The translations under genes were made by a program, and so were the position numbers. DNA of 64,000 nucleotides, from the NCBI GenBank assembly GCA_021648755.1, contig JAKISG010000002.1, forward strand, positions 109,351 to 173,350. Direction: 5' to 3'. This document shows positions 17,425 through 26,687 of this stretch, piece by piece. Below the pieces are notes generated by a model. The model saw nothing but the letters and a program-made list of their open reading frames with translations, was not told the origin of the DNA and did no database searches. Within the stretch, counting starts at the first letter, position 1; each line of letters opens with the position of its first letter. Source of the DNA: Flavobacteriaceae bacterium (GTDB taxonomy: Bacteria > Bacteroidota > Bacteroidia > Flavobacteriales > Flavobacteriaceae).

Positions 17425-20400
17425 ATGGAAAAAATCATAAATCATCCTAAATTTCAAGAGCAATTAAAAAAAATTGCCAAAGAACAAAATATAGATCTTA
17501 CTGAAGTACAAAGGAAAGCAGCTATATATATAGAAGAACTATACGCAAAACACCACCCTGTTGGTAGTATGTTATCGGTTAAAGGCTTACAATACCTTAT
17601 TAAAAAAGCATACAATGACAAAATTGATATTGATTCACAAGAAATTAAAAAATTAATGAAACTAATGCGGCATCATTCTGTTGCATTTATTCTTACCCAT
17701 AAAACCTATTTAGACACAGCAGTACTAATCACAACCCTTGCAAGATACGGTATGCCAATACCATACACATTTGGAGGTATAAACTTAGCCTTTCCTGGAT
17801 TTAAACAATTAGGAAAAAACTCGGGACTAATATTTATAAGAAGAAGTTTTAAAGACAATCAAATATATAAAACAACTTTACGACATTATATTTCTTACCT
17901 TATTGAAAACGGCAATCATCTAACATGGAATATTGAAGGTACGCGTTCTAGAACTGGTAAAATTGTTTATCCACAAATGGGCATTCTAAAATATATAACT
18001 GAAGGCGAGCAAGAGAGTTCTAAAAATATAAAATATATTCCTGTTTCAATAGTTTACGACCTTATTCCAGATGTAAAAGAAATGGTTGAAGAAAGTAAAG
18101 GAAAAGAAAAAAAATCAGAATCTGTAAAAGAATTTGTTAATTACCTAAAAAAATTAGGACATCAATACGGAAGAGCGGCCATTAGATTTGGCGACCCCGT
18201 AGTAATTGGAGAACATAAAAATGCAATTATTCCAGAATTAGAAGACGCTAGTTTTTCGCAACAATACAACTTACCAAGGTTTGCATTTGAATTAATTCAT
18301 AAAGCAAATATGATTACGCCAGTGACCACAGTTTCTTTAATTTGCAATGTATTGTTAAACAATTTTGCAATGACTAAAAAAGAACTAGAGTTTAATGTAA
18401 TTAAACTTATGAATTATATTGGCAAACGAAAAGAAGATGTACTAATAGATAGAGGAAACAATATAGGTATAACAGTACAAAAAGCTATTAATTTATTACT
18501 TGGCTCAAGTATTATACAAAAAAATAAAGTAGGTTACAAAACTACATATAACTTAGCAGCAAATAAATTTTTATCAGCAACTTATTATGCCAATATGGCC
18601 TCGTGTCATTTATACCATAGAGCCTTTATAGAAATGGCTTTAGTAAAAATAAAAGATGATAAATCATCACGTAGAATCATTCACTTTTGGGAAGAAATAA
18701 TGCACCTAAGAAATATTTTTAAGTTTGAATTTTTTTATACCAATAAACCTCAATTTAGTAGTGAGATAGAAGCCGAATTAACTTTATTTGATAAAAATTG
18801 GAGAAGTATAATTACCAACCCAAAAGGAGATATTACCACATTATTATCCAAACAAGAGTTAATGGTCTCAAAAGCAATACTTTTAGTGTATTTAGAAGCT
18901 AATAAAGTAGTATGCCATACCCTTAATACTTGGGACTTAGAAGATGATTTTATAGACGAAGAATTTATACAGTTATGTGTATTTAAAGGCAAAGAATTAC
19001 ATTGGCAATCTTATATAACTCGCTTAGATAGTGTTTCTAAGCCTTTTTTAATAAGTGCTTTGCGCTTAGCAAAGAATAGTAAATTAACACCCGAAAAACA
19101 TAAAATAGATTACAAAAAAATTGAAAATTGGCTACAAGTATTTAATGATTTAACCAATCAAATTAGTTCCTTACAACAACTTGAGATTAAAAGTAATTCA
19201 GAAAATTACAACGAAGAAATATTAGATTTAGAAATTGTACCAGGAACAGAAGTTGAAACAATTTCAAATACTATAGAAGCACAAGAAAAAGGCAATCATA
19301 TTGTTGCATTTTTTGATTTAGACAGAACAATAATTAACGATTTTTCTGCTAAAAAGTTTCTAAAATCAAGATTACTAAGTGGTAAATCTACTGCAAAAGA
19401 ATTATTATCTCAATTTGTAGCAATAACACTATACGCATCTGGTAATAGAGATTTTGAAGTACTTACAAAACTTTCTGCTATGGGAATTAAAGGTCTTAAA
19501 GAGCAAGATTTTATAGAACTAGGTCAAGAAGTTTATGAAAATTATTTAGAAAGCACCATATATCCAGAAGCAAGAATATTAATAAATTCACATTTAGAAA
19601 AAGCCCATAAAGTTGTTATAATTTCAGCAGCAACATCATATCAAATAAAACCAATTGCAAAAGAATTAGGAATAAAAGATATTTTTTGCACTAAATTAGA
19701 AGTTAAAAAAGGAAAATTTACAGGTAGAATAAGTGAGATGTGCTGGGGCGAAGGTAAAGCAAACGCAGGAAAAAAGTTTGCAAAAGTAAATAATATTGAT
19801 TTGTCAAAAAGTTTTTTTTATACAGATAGTATAGAAGATTATCCGCTTTTAGAAATTGTAGGTAAACCTTTTGCTACAAATCCAGATAGCGCACTTTCAC
19901 AAATAGCCTTTAAAAACAATTGGCCAATTCTTCGTTTTAAAGAAACTAATGAAAAACCATATGTAAATATTTTTAGAACTATATTAGCAGCATCTAGTAT
20001 ATATCCATCTATATTAAAAGGTTTGGCGAAAGGAGTAATGAGTCTATCTAAACAAGAAGGTATAAATACAACAATAGCTAGCATAGGTGATTTAGGAACT
20101 AAATTAGCAGGTTTAGATATCGCAATTAAAGGAAAGCATAATTTAAATAACTTTAGACCAGCCGTTTTTTGTTTTAATCATCAAAGCTCTGCAGACTTTA
20201 TTATATTAATGAAATTATTGCGAGAGAACGTAACCGGAATTGCTAAAAAAGAATTAGAAATGACACCAATAGGTCCTTTATTTAAAACTTTAGGCGCTAT
20301 TTTTATAGAGAGAACAGATAAAACAAAAGCAATAAAAGCAATGGAACCTGCTGTAAAAGCATTAAAAAACGGAATTTCAATTGCAATAGCACCAGAGGGG

Positions 20401-20658
20401 ACAAGAAGTAGAAGTAAAATTTTAGGTAAGTTTAAAAAAGGAGCATTTCATTTGGCAATAAAAGGAGAAGTGCCTATAATACCAATTGTTATTAAAAATG
20501 CATATATGGCAACCCCAAAAGGTAGTAGCATGTTTAAACCAACGCAAATTGAAGTAGTCGTTTTAGACCCAGTTGATACATCAGGATGGAAACAAAAAAA
20601 TGTAACTAAGTATGTAGAAGAGGTTCGTAATTTATTTGTAAAAGAATTAGAAAATTAA
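17425..20658 (+). CDS. Three-domain PlsB-like / HAD phosphatase / PlsC-like protein
   Basis: A 1077-residue protein that joins three enzymes. Residues about 40-560 are a PlsB-type glycerol-3-phosphate acyltransferase: HKTYLD (92-97, the HX4D motif) and EGTRSRTGK from 171. Residues about 625-835 are a HAD-IB phosphatase with DLDRT (Asp631, Asp633) and the YTDSIEDYPLL acidic motif. Residues about 880-1077 are a PlsC-type acyltransferase: HQSSAD (919-924) and PEGTRSRS near 989. HAD-PlsC fusions are known in mycobacteria; adding a PlsB part gives glycerol-3-phosphate to diacylglycerol in one chain, if the HAD domain acts on phosphatidate. That step is inference. No frameshift is seen and the domains are intact. 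Confidence 0.87.
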   Translation: MEKIINHPKFQEQLKKIAKEQNIDLTEVQRKAAIYIEELYAKHHPVGSMLSVKGLQYLIKKAYNDKIDIDSQEIKKLMKLMRHHSVAFILTHKTYLDTAVLITTLARYGMPIPYTFGGINLAFPGFKQLGKNSGLIFIRRSFKDNQIYKTTLRHYISYLIENGNHLTWNIEGTRSRTGKIVYPQMGILKYITEGEQESSKNIKYIPVSIVYDLIPDVKEMVEESKGKEKKSESVKEFVNYLKKLGHQYGRAAIRFGDPVVIGEHKNAIIPELEDASFSQQYNLPRFAFELIHKANMITPVTTVSLICNVLLNNFAMTKKELEFNVIKLMNYIGKRKEDVLIDRGNNIGITVQKAINLLLGSSIIQKNKVGYKTTYNLAANKFLSATYYANMASCHLYHRAFIEMALVKIKDDKSSRRIIHFWEEIMHLRNIFKFEFFYTNKPQFSSEIEAELTLFDKNWRSIITNPKGDITTLLSKQELMVSKAILLVYLEANKVVCHTLNTWDLEDDFIDEEFIQLCVFKGKELHWQSYITRLDSVSKPFLISALRLAKNSKLTPEKHKIDYKKIENWLQVFNDLTNQISSLQQLEIKSNSENYNEEILDLEIVPGTEVETISNTIEAQEKGNHIVAFFDLDRTIINDFSAKKFLKSRLLSGKSTAKELLSQFVAITLYASGNRDFEVLTKLSAMGIKGLKEQDFIELGQEVYENYLESTIYPEARILINSHLEKAHKVVIISAATSYQIKPIAKELGIKDIFCTKLEVKKGKFTGRISEMCWGEGKANAGKKFAKVNNIDLSKSFFYTDSIEDYPLLEIVGKPFATNPDSALSQIAFKNNWPILRFKETNEKPYVNIFRTILAASSIYPSILKGLAKGVMSLSKQEGINTTIASIGDLGTKLAGLDIAIKGKHNLNNFRPAVFCFNHQSSADFIILMKLLRENVTGIAKKELEMTPIGPLFKTLGAIFIERTDKTKAIKAMEPAVKALKNGISIAIAPEGTRSRSKILGKFKKGAFHLAIKGEVPIIPIVIKNAYMATPKGSSMFKPTQIEVVVLDPVDTSGWKQKNVTKYVEEVRNLFVKELEN

Positions 20659-20676
20659 ATACTAAAATCATATCAT

Positions 20677-21678
20677 ATGAAATTAAATGTAGGTGTATTA
20701 GGCGGTGGTTCTTGGGGAACTACGGTTGCTTCATTAACCTCAAAAAATAGTGCAACTATGATTTGGGCAAGAAATATAGAAACTGTAACCGAAATAAATG
20801 AGCAACACACCAATTCAAAATATTTACCAAATGCAACTTTACATAAACGTTTAAGAGCATCTTCATCTATAAAAGAAACCGTACAAAATGCAGCTGTTAT
20901 TGTATTGGGAATTCCATCACAAAGTTTTAGAAAAGTATTACTAGAAGCCCAACCATACATTAGACCTTGGGTCCCAATAATTAGTTTATCCAAAGGCATC
21001 GAAATGGAAACAAATTTAAGAATGACCGAAATAATAAAAGAAATTTTACCTGGGCACCCTGCAGGCGTCCTAACTGGTCCAAATCTTGCAAAAGAAATTC
21101 ATTTTGGCAAAGCAGCAGCAGCAGTTATTGCAATGGTTGATAAAACTATCGCAAGAAAACTACAGTCCGTTTTTAATTCTGGTTTATTTAGAGTCTATAC
21201 AAATAATGATGTTATTGGCTGCGAATTAGGTGGAGCATTAAAAAATATAATGGCAATTGCAACAGGAATGGGTGATGGTATAGATGCAGGAGAAAATACA
21301 CGCTCTGCATTAATTACAAGAGGTTTATCTGAATTAACAAGGTTAGGAGTTGCTATGGGCGGAAAGCGTAGAACATTTGCAGGCCTAACAGGTATGGGTG
21401 ATTTGGTAGCAACTTGTTCAAGTTCAAAAAGCAGAAATCATCATGTAGGCTATCAATTAGGTAAAGGAAAAACACTTGATGAAGTAATAGCAGAAATGAA
21501 TGAAGTTGCCGAAGGTGTAAAAACAGCAAAAGTAGTCATGGAATTATCAAAAAAATACCATGTAGAAATGCCAATTTCTAGAGAGGTTTATAAAGTGCTT
21601 TATGAAGGTAATACCGTAGCAAACGCTTTTAAAAGTCTCTTAAATATAGATGTAGGCTCTGAGGAGGAACCTGGGTAA
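20677..21678 (+). CDS. gpsA: NAD(P)-dependent glycerol-3-phosphate dehydrogenase
   Basis: Reduces dihydroxyacetone phosphate to glycerol-3-phosphate, the backbone for acylation. The 333-residue protein starts with the Rossmann motif VLGGGSWGTT, has SLSKGIE near residue 108, TGPNLAKEI near 130, and the catalytic lysine in GALKNIMAIATGMGDG. Placement 18 nt after the PlsB-HAD-PlsC gene ties it to glycerolipid synthesis. It may be a dedicated copy for neutral lipid or the only one in the genome; the window cannot tell. Confidence 0.95.
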   Translation: MKLNVGVLGGGSWGTTVASLTSKNSATMIWARNIETVTEINEQHTNSKYLPNATLHKRLRASSSIKETVQNAAVIVLGIPSQSFRKVLLEAQPYIRPWVPIISLSKGIEMETNLRMTEIIKEILPGHPAGVLTGPNLAKEIHFGKAAAAVIAMVDKTIARKLQSVFNSGLFRVYTNNDVIGCELGGALKNIMAIATGMGDGIDAGENTRSALITRGLSELTRLGVAMGGKRRTFAGLTGMGDLVATCSSSKSRNHHVGYQLGKGKTLDEVIAEMNEVAEGVKTAKVVMELSKKYHVEMPISREVYKVLYEGNTVANAFKSLLNIDVGSEEEPG

Positions 21679-21735
21679 AATTAATTTAAAGATGACTGTT
21701 CTATTTCAAAAAGTAGCTATTAAAAATAATTAATC

Positions 21736-22236
21736 ATGACAAAAAAAGCAGACACCATATCCTTTATAGTTAGATTTCATCAAAAAATATACAAAGAAGA
21801 AAATGAATCTAAAATACAATGGAGAGGTAAAATAATACATGTTCAAGGAGAAGACAAACAACATTTTTCTGATTTTAATGATGCACTTATTTTTATGAGA
21901 AAAAAATTAGCAAAATTAACCGAAGATGCGACAAAAGACCAATCTAAAGAAGAACAAGAAGGTATTTTAGACAAAAGTTTACATGTCTGGAATACACTTA
22001 AAGAAATGGGTCCAAAAGTCATCAAAGAAGCAATAAAAAATCCGAAAAAACAAATTTCACAAATACAAGAACAACTTAGTTTTATTGGTGATGAAATAGG
22101 TGAAAAAGTACAATTAGATCAATGGAGAAGTGCTTCAAAATCAGACCTTAAAGAGATAAAAAATGTAATTAGTCAATTGGCAGAAGAAATAAAAAAATTA
22201 AATACTAAAGTAACCACTCTTAGTAAAAAGAAATGA
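21736..22236 (+). CDS. Small coiled-coil protein (phasin-like candidate)
   Basis: A 166-residue protein of no family I can name. The first ~60 residues look like a compact alpha/beta unit (ISFIVRFHQKIY, then WRGKIIHVQG, then DFNDALIFMRKKL). The remainder is highly charged and helical, ending in a coiled coil (about 120-166) rich in Lys, Glu and Leu. No signal peptide or membrane helix. Its position between gpsA and the BTAD regulator in a neutral-lipid operon makes a phasin-like granule-coat or scaffold role a guess worth testing. A small dimeric structural protein is the safe reading. Confidence 0.5.
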   Translation: MTKKADTISFIVRFHQKIYKEENESKIQWRGKIIHVQGEDKQHFSDFNDALIFMRKKLAKLTEDATKDQSKEEQEGILDKSLHVWNTLKEMGPKVIKEAIKNPKKQISQIQEQLSFIGDEIGEKVQLDQWRSASKSDLKEIKNVISQLAEEIKKLNTKVTTLSKKK

Positions 22237-22243
22237 TTGCTTT

Positions 22244-23047
22244 ATGTCTGTACTACAAAAAAGGTTAGAAGAATTAAGACTATTTAAAGAGAATGCTAAT
22301 ATTCGTATTCAAACTTTAGGTTATTTTAGACTTTGGCGAAATAGTATTAAAGTAAATTCTAAAGAGTGGAATAGAGACAAAACAGTACAGCTATTACAGT
22401 ATTTAATTTCGAATAGAAGTCGCCATGCATTACACAAAGAAAAAATTATGGATCATCTTTGGGAAGATGGAGATGATAGAGATTTTAAAGTAGCATTGCA
22501 CGGTATTAATAAAATTCTAGAACCTGAAAGAGTATCTAGAGTTGAGCCAAAATATATTGTTAGGCAAGGTATAACCTACCAATTAAATATCGAAAAAGTT
22601 TGGATTGATGTTGACGCGCTTGAAAAATATGTAATTATTGGTAACGAATCTTTTGAAATAGATAATAAAATTGCAAAACAAGCATTTAAAAATGCCATAG
22701 CATTATATCAAGGTATTTATTTACCAAATAGAATATATGAAGAATGGTCAATAGAAGAACGAGAAAAAATACAAATGTTAATCTTAGGGGCATATATTAC
22801 TTTTGCAGAAATTTTATTAAATGAAAAGCCAATAGAAAGTATTCGTTTAGCACAAAATGCCTTATATATAGACCCTACTTGGGAAGATGCATACAGAATA
22901 CAAATGCAAGCTTATATTTTAAAAGGTAACAGACCACAAGCTATAAAAACGTATCAAAAATGTGTTGCTGTATTAGCTAAAGAATACGGTATTGAGCCAC
23001 TTCCTGAAACAAAAAAATTAATTAAAGAAATAGAAGGTATTAGTTAA
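22244..23047 (+). CDS. BTAD-type transcriptional regulator
   Basis: A 267-residue protein with an N-terminal winged helix (about residues 18-100; LLQYLISNRSRHALHKEKIMDHLWE) followed by a bacterial transcriptional activator domain with TPR-like helices (about 120-265), closing with the diagnostic EYGIEPLPETKKLIKEI. This is the SARP/BTAD architecture, well known in Actinobacteria and much less common here. It lacks any ATPase domain. It is the last gene of the lipid operon, 7 nt after the coiled-coil gene, and is a likely regulator of it. Confidence 0.82.
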   Translation: MSVLQKRLEELRLFKENANIRIQTLGYFRLWRNSIKVNSKEWNRDKTVQLLQYLISNRSRHALHKEKIMDHLWEDGDDRDFKVALHGINKILEPERVSRVEPKYIVRQGITYQLNIEKVWIDVDALEKYVIIGNESFEIDNKIAKQAFKNAIALYQGIYLPNRIYEEWSIEEREKIQMLILGAYITFAEILLNEKPIESIRLAQNALYIDPTWEDAYRIQMQAYILKGNRPQAIKTYQKCVAVLAKEYGIEPLPETKKLIKEIEGIS

Positions 23048-23109
23048 TTCTTCGGGCATCTCCTCTCCTACTCGACCAAACTATAAAATTCATTTTTCTA
23101 AATTCTTAC

Positions 23110-25380
23110 TTACTTATCTTTAAGTTTTTTCTTAAATTTTTCAATTTTGGTTTCTTCTACCTTTTTTGGCCAATAATTATTTTCGATATTTACATCTGCT
23201 GTTAATTGATCTGGGTCAATATTTATTTCTTTTATTTCTTTATCAGATGCAAACAATTTTTTCACCTCTTTATCATTTTTACGCCAAATCTGAGCAGGGT
23301 ATTGTTTTCTCATTTTTGTACCATCTGTAAAAATATAGTCAACAATAATTGGCATTGGTATATCACCTGGTTTTTCAAAAATTATTTCATAAAAATATCT
23401 CGTGTTTTTTAAATTTGCATGTTCAGCCCCCTTAAAATTATTTGCTAAATAATCTTTTAAAAATTGTATATCTTCTATCGGGTTTTTAATATTCTCCATA
23501 CCTACTGTATAATCTTCACTTTCAGTATCTACTAAATAGATTACTGGTCCAAAATCTTTGGGTTTCATTCCGTAAGCCGCTGCCATTTTTTTAACCCTAG
23601 TGGTAGGTTTTGTTGTTACCACGTATTTTTTAATACCTTTTATACCAACATCTACATTACCAGTAGTATAAAACCATCCTCTCCAAAACCAGTCTAAATC
23701 GGTTGCAGAAGCGTCTTCCATAGTTCTAAAAAAATCTTCTGGGGTAGGGTGTTTAAATTTCCAACGTTTTGCATAAGTACTAAATGCTTTGTCAAATAGT
23801 TCGTGGCCTAAAATAACTTCACGTAATATATATAACCCTGCAGCAGGTTTAGCATAAGCATTCATACCGAAATTATAAATATTATTTGATTGGCTCATAA
23901 TTGGCGATAATTGATCTTGATCACCACGCATATATTCAGTTACATTTTTAGGAAAACTTCTAGACGGAAATCCTTTTTGATAAGTTTGTTCTGCCATAAT
24001 TTCGGTGTATGAATTTAAGCCCTCGTCCATCCAAGTCCATTGTCTTTCATCAGAGTTTACAATCATTGGGAACCAATTATGTCCAACTTCGTGAGTTATA
24101 ACACCTATCATTCCGTTTTTAGTTCTTTCTGAATAAGTACCGTCTTCTCTTGGTCTTCCATAGTTCCAACATATCATTGGGTACTCCATACCTTGTTGTT
24201 TACCATGAACAGAAATTGCTTTATGATAAGGGTAATCAAATAATTGTTTAGAATATGATTCTAAGGTGTTGGCAACTACTCTTGTAGAATGTTCTTCCCA
24301 TAACGGATTTCCTTCTTTGGGATACATAGATTCAGCAATAACCGTTTTATTGCCAATTTTTACAGCCATGATATCTAAAATATATTTTCTTGAAGATGCA
24401 AAAGCAAAATCACGTACATTTTCTGCATAGAATTTCCAAGTTTTTGTTTTGTCTGAAAAATGTTTTTCTTTTTCAATTACTTCTTCTTGGGTAACAATAA
24501 TAATTGGTTTATCAAAAGATTTCATCGCTTTTTCAAAGCGTTTATACTCTACTTTGGTAAGCATTTTTTTTCGGTTTAATAATTTACCTGTAGCATCTAA
24601 AATATGATCAGATGGTGTTGTGATATTTACGTGATAATTCCCAAATTCTAAGGCAAATTCTCCGCGTCCCCAAAATTGTAAATTTTGCCAACCTTCTACA
24701 TTGTTATAAACGGCTAACCTTGGGAAAAATTGAGCGATAATATAATTGTTATTACCATCTTTCTCAAAATGCTCGTAACCAGATCTACTTCTATTAACTG
24801 TATGTTCAGGTATATTATACCACCATTTCATTTTAAAAACAGTGGTTTCTCCTGCTTGTAATGGTTTTGGTAAATCTAAACGCATCATAGTTTGGTTAAT
24901 AACATAATCTAAATCATTATTATTAATATCTTTTACATATTCTATTTTAAAGCCACCATCAAAAGGTTTGCCTAAAAATTTTTGTGTAAATTGTTCGGGT
25001 TTATAAAACACGCTTGGTCCTCCTCCTTCAATATCTGGTGTTTTAGAATCTGCAGCCCTTACATTTTGATCTAATTGTATCCAAAGATACGCTAATGCAT
25101 CTGGTGAATTATTGTGATAAGTAATAGTTTGATTTCCAAAAATTTTTTGATTTTTATCATCTAAAATAATATCCATTTTATAATCAACTTGCTGTTGAAA
25201 ATAATCTTTTCCTGGTGCCCCAGAAGCAGTACGGTAAGTATTAGGTGTATTAAACTCTTCTTTTAATTGTTTAAATTTATTAGTATTGTAATGTGCTTTT
25301 TCATTTTTAACTTTTTCTTCTTGTGCAAAAGAAACAAATGAAATTAATGTAATAATCAGATATGATAATACTTTATTCAT
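23110..25380 (-). CDS. Exported M1 family metallopeptidase
   Basis: Zinc aminopeptidase of the M1 family, 756 residues from the chosen start. A signal peptide MNKVLSYLIITLISFVSFAQ begins at the ATG at 25380; an upstream start at 25452 would add 24 residues and bury the signal. The GMEYP exopeptidase motif and HEVGHNW with the downstream Glu in WMDEGLNSY complete the zinc site. Typical for Bacteroidetes periplasmic peptidases. It follows the DUF6702 gene by 89 nt and converges on the BTAD gene. Confidence 0.92.
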   Translation of the reverse strand: MNKVLSYLIITLISFVSFAQEEKVKNEKAHYNTNKFKQLKEEFNTPNTYRTASGAPGKDYFQQQVDYKMDIILDDKNQKIFGNQTITYHNNSPDALAYLWIQLDQNVRAADSKTPDIEGGGPSVFYKPEQFTQKFLGKPFDGGFKIEYVKDINNNDLDYVINQTMMRLDLPKPLQAGETTVFKMKWWYNIPEHTVNRSRSGYEHFEKDGNNNYIIAQFFPRLAVYNNVEGWQNLQFWGRGEFALEFGNYHVNITTPSDHILDATGKLLNRKKMLTKVEYKRFEKAMKSFDKPIIIVTQEEVIEKEKHFSDKTKTWKFYAENVRDFAFASSRKYILDIMAVKIGNKTVIAESMYPKEGNPLWEEHSTRVVANTLESYSKQLFDYPYHKAISVHGKQQGMEYPMICWNYGRPREDGTYSERTKNGMIGVITHEVGHNWFPMIVNSDERQWTWMDEGLNSYTEIMAEQTYQKGFPSRSFPKNVTEYMRGDQDQLSPIMSQSNNIYNFGMNAYAKPAAGLYILREVILGHELFDKAFSTYAKRWKFKHPTPEDFFRTMEDASATDLDWFWRGWFYTTGNVDVGIKGIKKYVVTTKPTTRVKKMAAAYGMKPKDFGPVIYLVDTESEDYTVGMENIKNPIEDIQFLKDYLANNFKGAEHANLKNTRYFYEIIFEKPGDIPMPIIVDYIFTDGTKMRKQYPAQIWRKNDKEVKKLFASDKEIKEINIDPDQLTADVNIENNYWPKKVEETKIEKFKKKLKDK

Positions 25381-25469
25381 GAAATTTAATCTTTTAAAAT
25401 TAGATTTCAAAAATAAGAAATTAAACAATAGCAGAGTACGTAAAGAATACAAAAAAGTAACAAAAAAGG

Positions 25470-25964
25470 TTATTTATCAAACTTTAACATTTCTTTATCA
25501 TTTCCATTTTTAAGGTAAAATGTCTTTTTCTGACTATTCAAATTTATTTTAATAATGTTCTGTTGGTCATCAAAAGTATTGAGTAATATTTTATTTTGAA
25601 CTTCTAAAAAATTGATTTTCGGAACAGAATCTGTTTCTAAATAAAAATAAATTAAATCTTTTTCATATTCTTTACCAATGTATTTTAAAAGTTGCTTTTT
25701 TTGATTAACCTTTAAAATAAAATTAGATAGTACGTATTTTTGCAACAAACTATCTATATTTTTAACCTCTCGCTTTGTAGCTAACTCACAGGTAACATTT
25801 TCTGTTTTATTTATAACAGATTCAATATCATCTATAAAACAATGCATCGTAATTTGTAGGGAATTACTTTTTACATTAAAAACGATCTTAGTTAGACTCA
25901 AGTGATATTTGTGTACTGTAAATGCAAATAGAACTATTAAAAGCAATGAGAGTATTTTTTTCAT
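25470..25964 (-). CDS. DUF6702 family exported protein
   Basis: A 164-residue protein with an N-terminal signal peptide (about residues 1-17) followed by the family's HKYHLSLTKIVFN segment and the ITMHCFIDDIESVI segment. The DUF6702 family is almost confined to Bacteroidetes and often sits next to M1 peptidase genes, as here. Function unknown; probably periplasmic. A TAACTTTG promoter element lies about 20 nt upstream, and the peptidase gene follows. Confidence 0.75.
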   Translation of the reverse strand: MKKILSLLLIVLFAFTVHKYHLSLTKIVFNVKSNSLQITMHCFIDDIESVINKTENVTCELATKREVKNIDSLLQKYVLSNFILKVNQKKQLLKYIGKEYEKDLIYFYLETDSVPKINFLEVQNKILLNTFDDQQNIIKINLNSQKKTFYLKNGNDKEMLKFDK

Positions 25965-25983
25965 ATACTAAATTAATTGGCAA

Positions 25984-25991
25984 CAAAGTTA
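25984..25991 (-). promoter_or_regulatory. -7 element (TAACTTTG) of DUF6702-M1 unit
   Basis: Exact TAnnTTTG match on the minus strand, 19 nt before the DUF6702 ATG. Confidence 0.5.
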
Positions 25992-26046
25992 GTAATTTAT
26001 ACATTCTCTAGGTATTTTTAAATCATTAAAAAGAAAATTATAATTT

Positions 26047-26078
26047 TTGACTTTAAAAAAAAATTATTGCTACTTTTG
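26047..26078 (+). promoter_or_regulatory. Promoter TTG-N21-TACTTTTG
   Basis: TTG at 26047-26049 and TACTTTTG at 26071-26078 at 21-nt spacing is the best-formed Bacteroidetes promoter in the window. The leader to the ATG at 26148 is about 63 nt and contains an AT-rich stretch resembling the repeat at 29211-29262 on the opposite strand. Confidence 0.6.
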
Positions 26079-26147
26079 AATATCTATAAATGAAAAATGA
26101 TAAATTAAAAATGAAAAAATTATAATAAACGTTAAAATTAGCGAATT

Positions 26148-26558
26148 ATGTACGAAATAAAATTAAAGAAATTAGGTAAAAAGAAAATAAAAACCATTTA
26201 TTTTAACGTTAGAAATAAAGTTGATACATTGTCCGAACTATTGACTGAGTGTGTACGCAGTGAGGTAGAAAGGTTTAATAGCGAAAAAGAAACCCCCACA
26301 TTATTACCTTTTTTATCACCAAAAGAAATACAACAACAATCTGAAACAGGAAAAATTAGTTTTGGAGATAATTTTAACGCTACAAAAGTGGCTGTTGAAA
26401 AAGCTATTGAAAACATACTATTAGCTTTTAAAGATGGTCTTTTTGTAGTATTTATCGATGATAATGAAATAAAGTCATTAAAACAGCAAACAGATATCAG
26501 TACAGAGAGTAGTATTACTTTTATACGTTTAACCTTTCTTACAGGAACTTATTGGTAG
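26148..26558 (+). CDS. Conserved hypothetical protein of 136 residues
   Basis: I do not recognise a named family with certainty. The protein opens with a basic stretch (KLKKLGKKKIKTIYF), has a middle LSPKEIQQQSETGKISFGD segment, an FKDGLFVVFIDDNEIKSL strand pair and a strongly conserved-looking end (ITFIRLTFLTGTYW). No signal peptide or membrane helix. The composition matches the neighbours, and a good promoter stands upstream, so it is a real gene, transcribed alone. I have a vague memory of relatives in multi-gene loci; here it is isolated. Confidence 0.6.
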   Translation: MYEIKLKKLGKKKIKTIYFNVRNKVDTLSELLTECVRSEVERFNSEKETPTLLPFLSPKEIQQQSETGKISFGDNFNATKVAVEKAIENILLAFKDGLFVVFIDDNEIKSLKQQTDISTESSITFIRLTFLTGTYW

Positions 26559-26687
26559 TTTTATTGCTCCAAAAAAAAATTGCTGAAATTAAAAGAGATC
26601 CTCTATTTTATTAATCAAAATTTCTGTTTAAAAAAATATTTTTATCCTTTCTAAATTTTACCTTAATTATTTTTTAACTACGTATTA

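Noticed and set aside
23048..23109. Terminator at the end of the lipid operon
   Set aside because: No stem-loop with a T-run could be found between the BTAD stop and the M1 peptidase stop.
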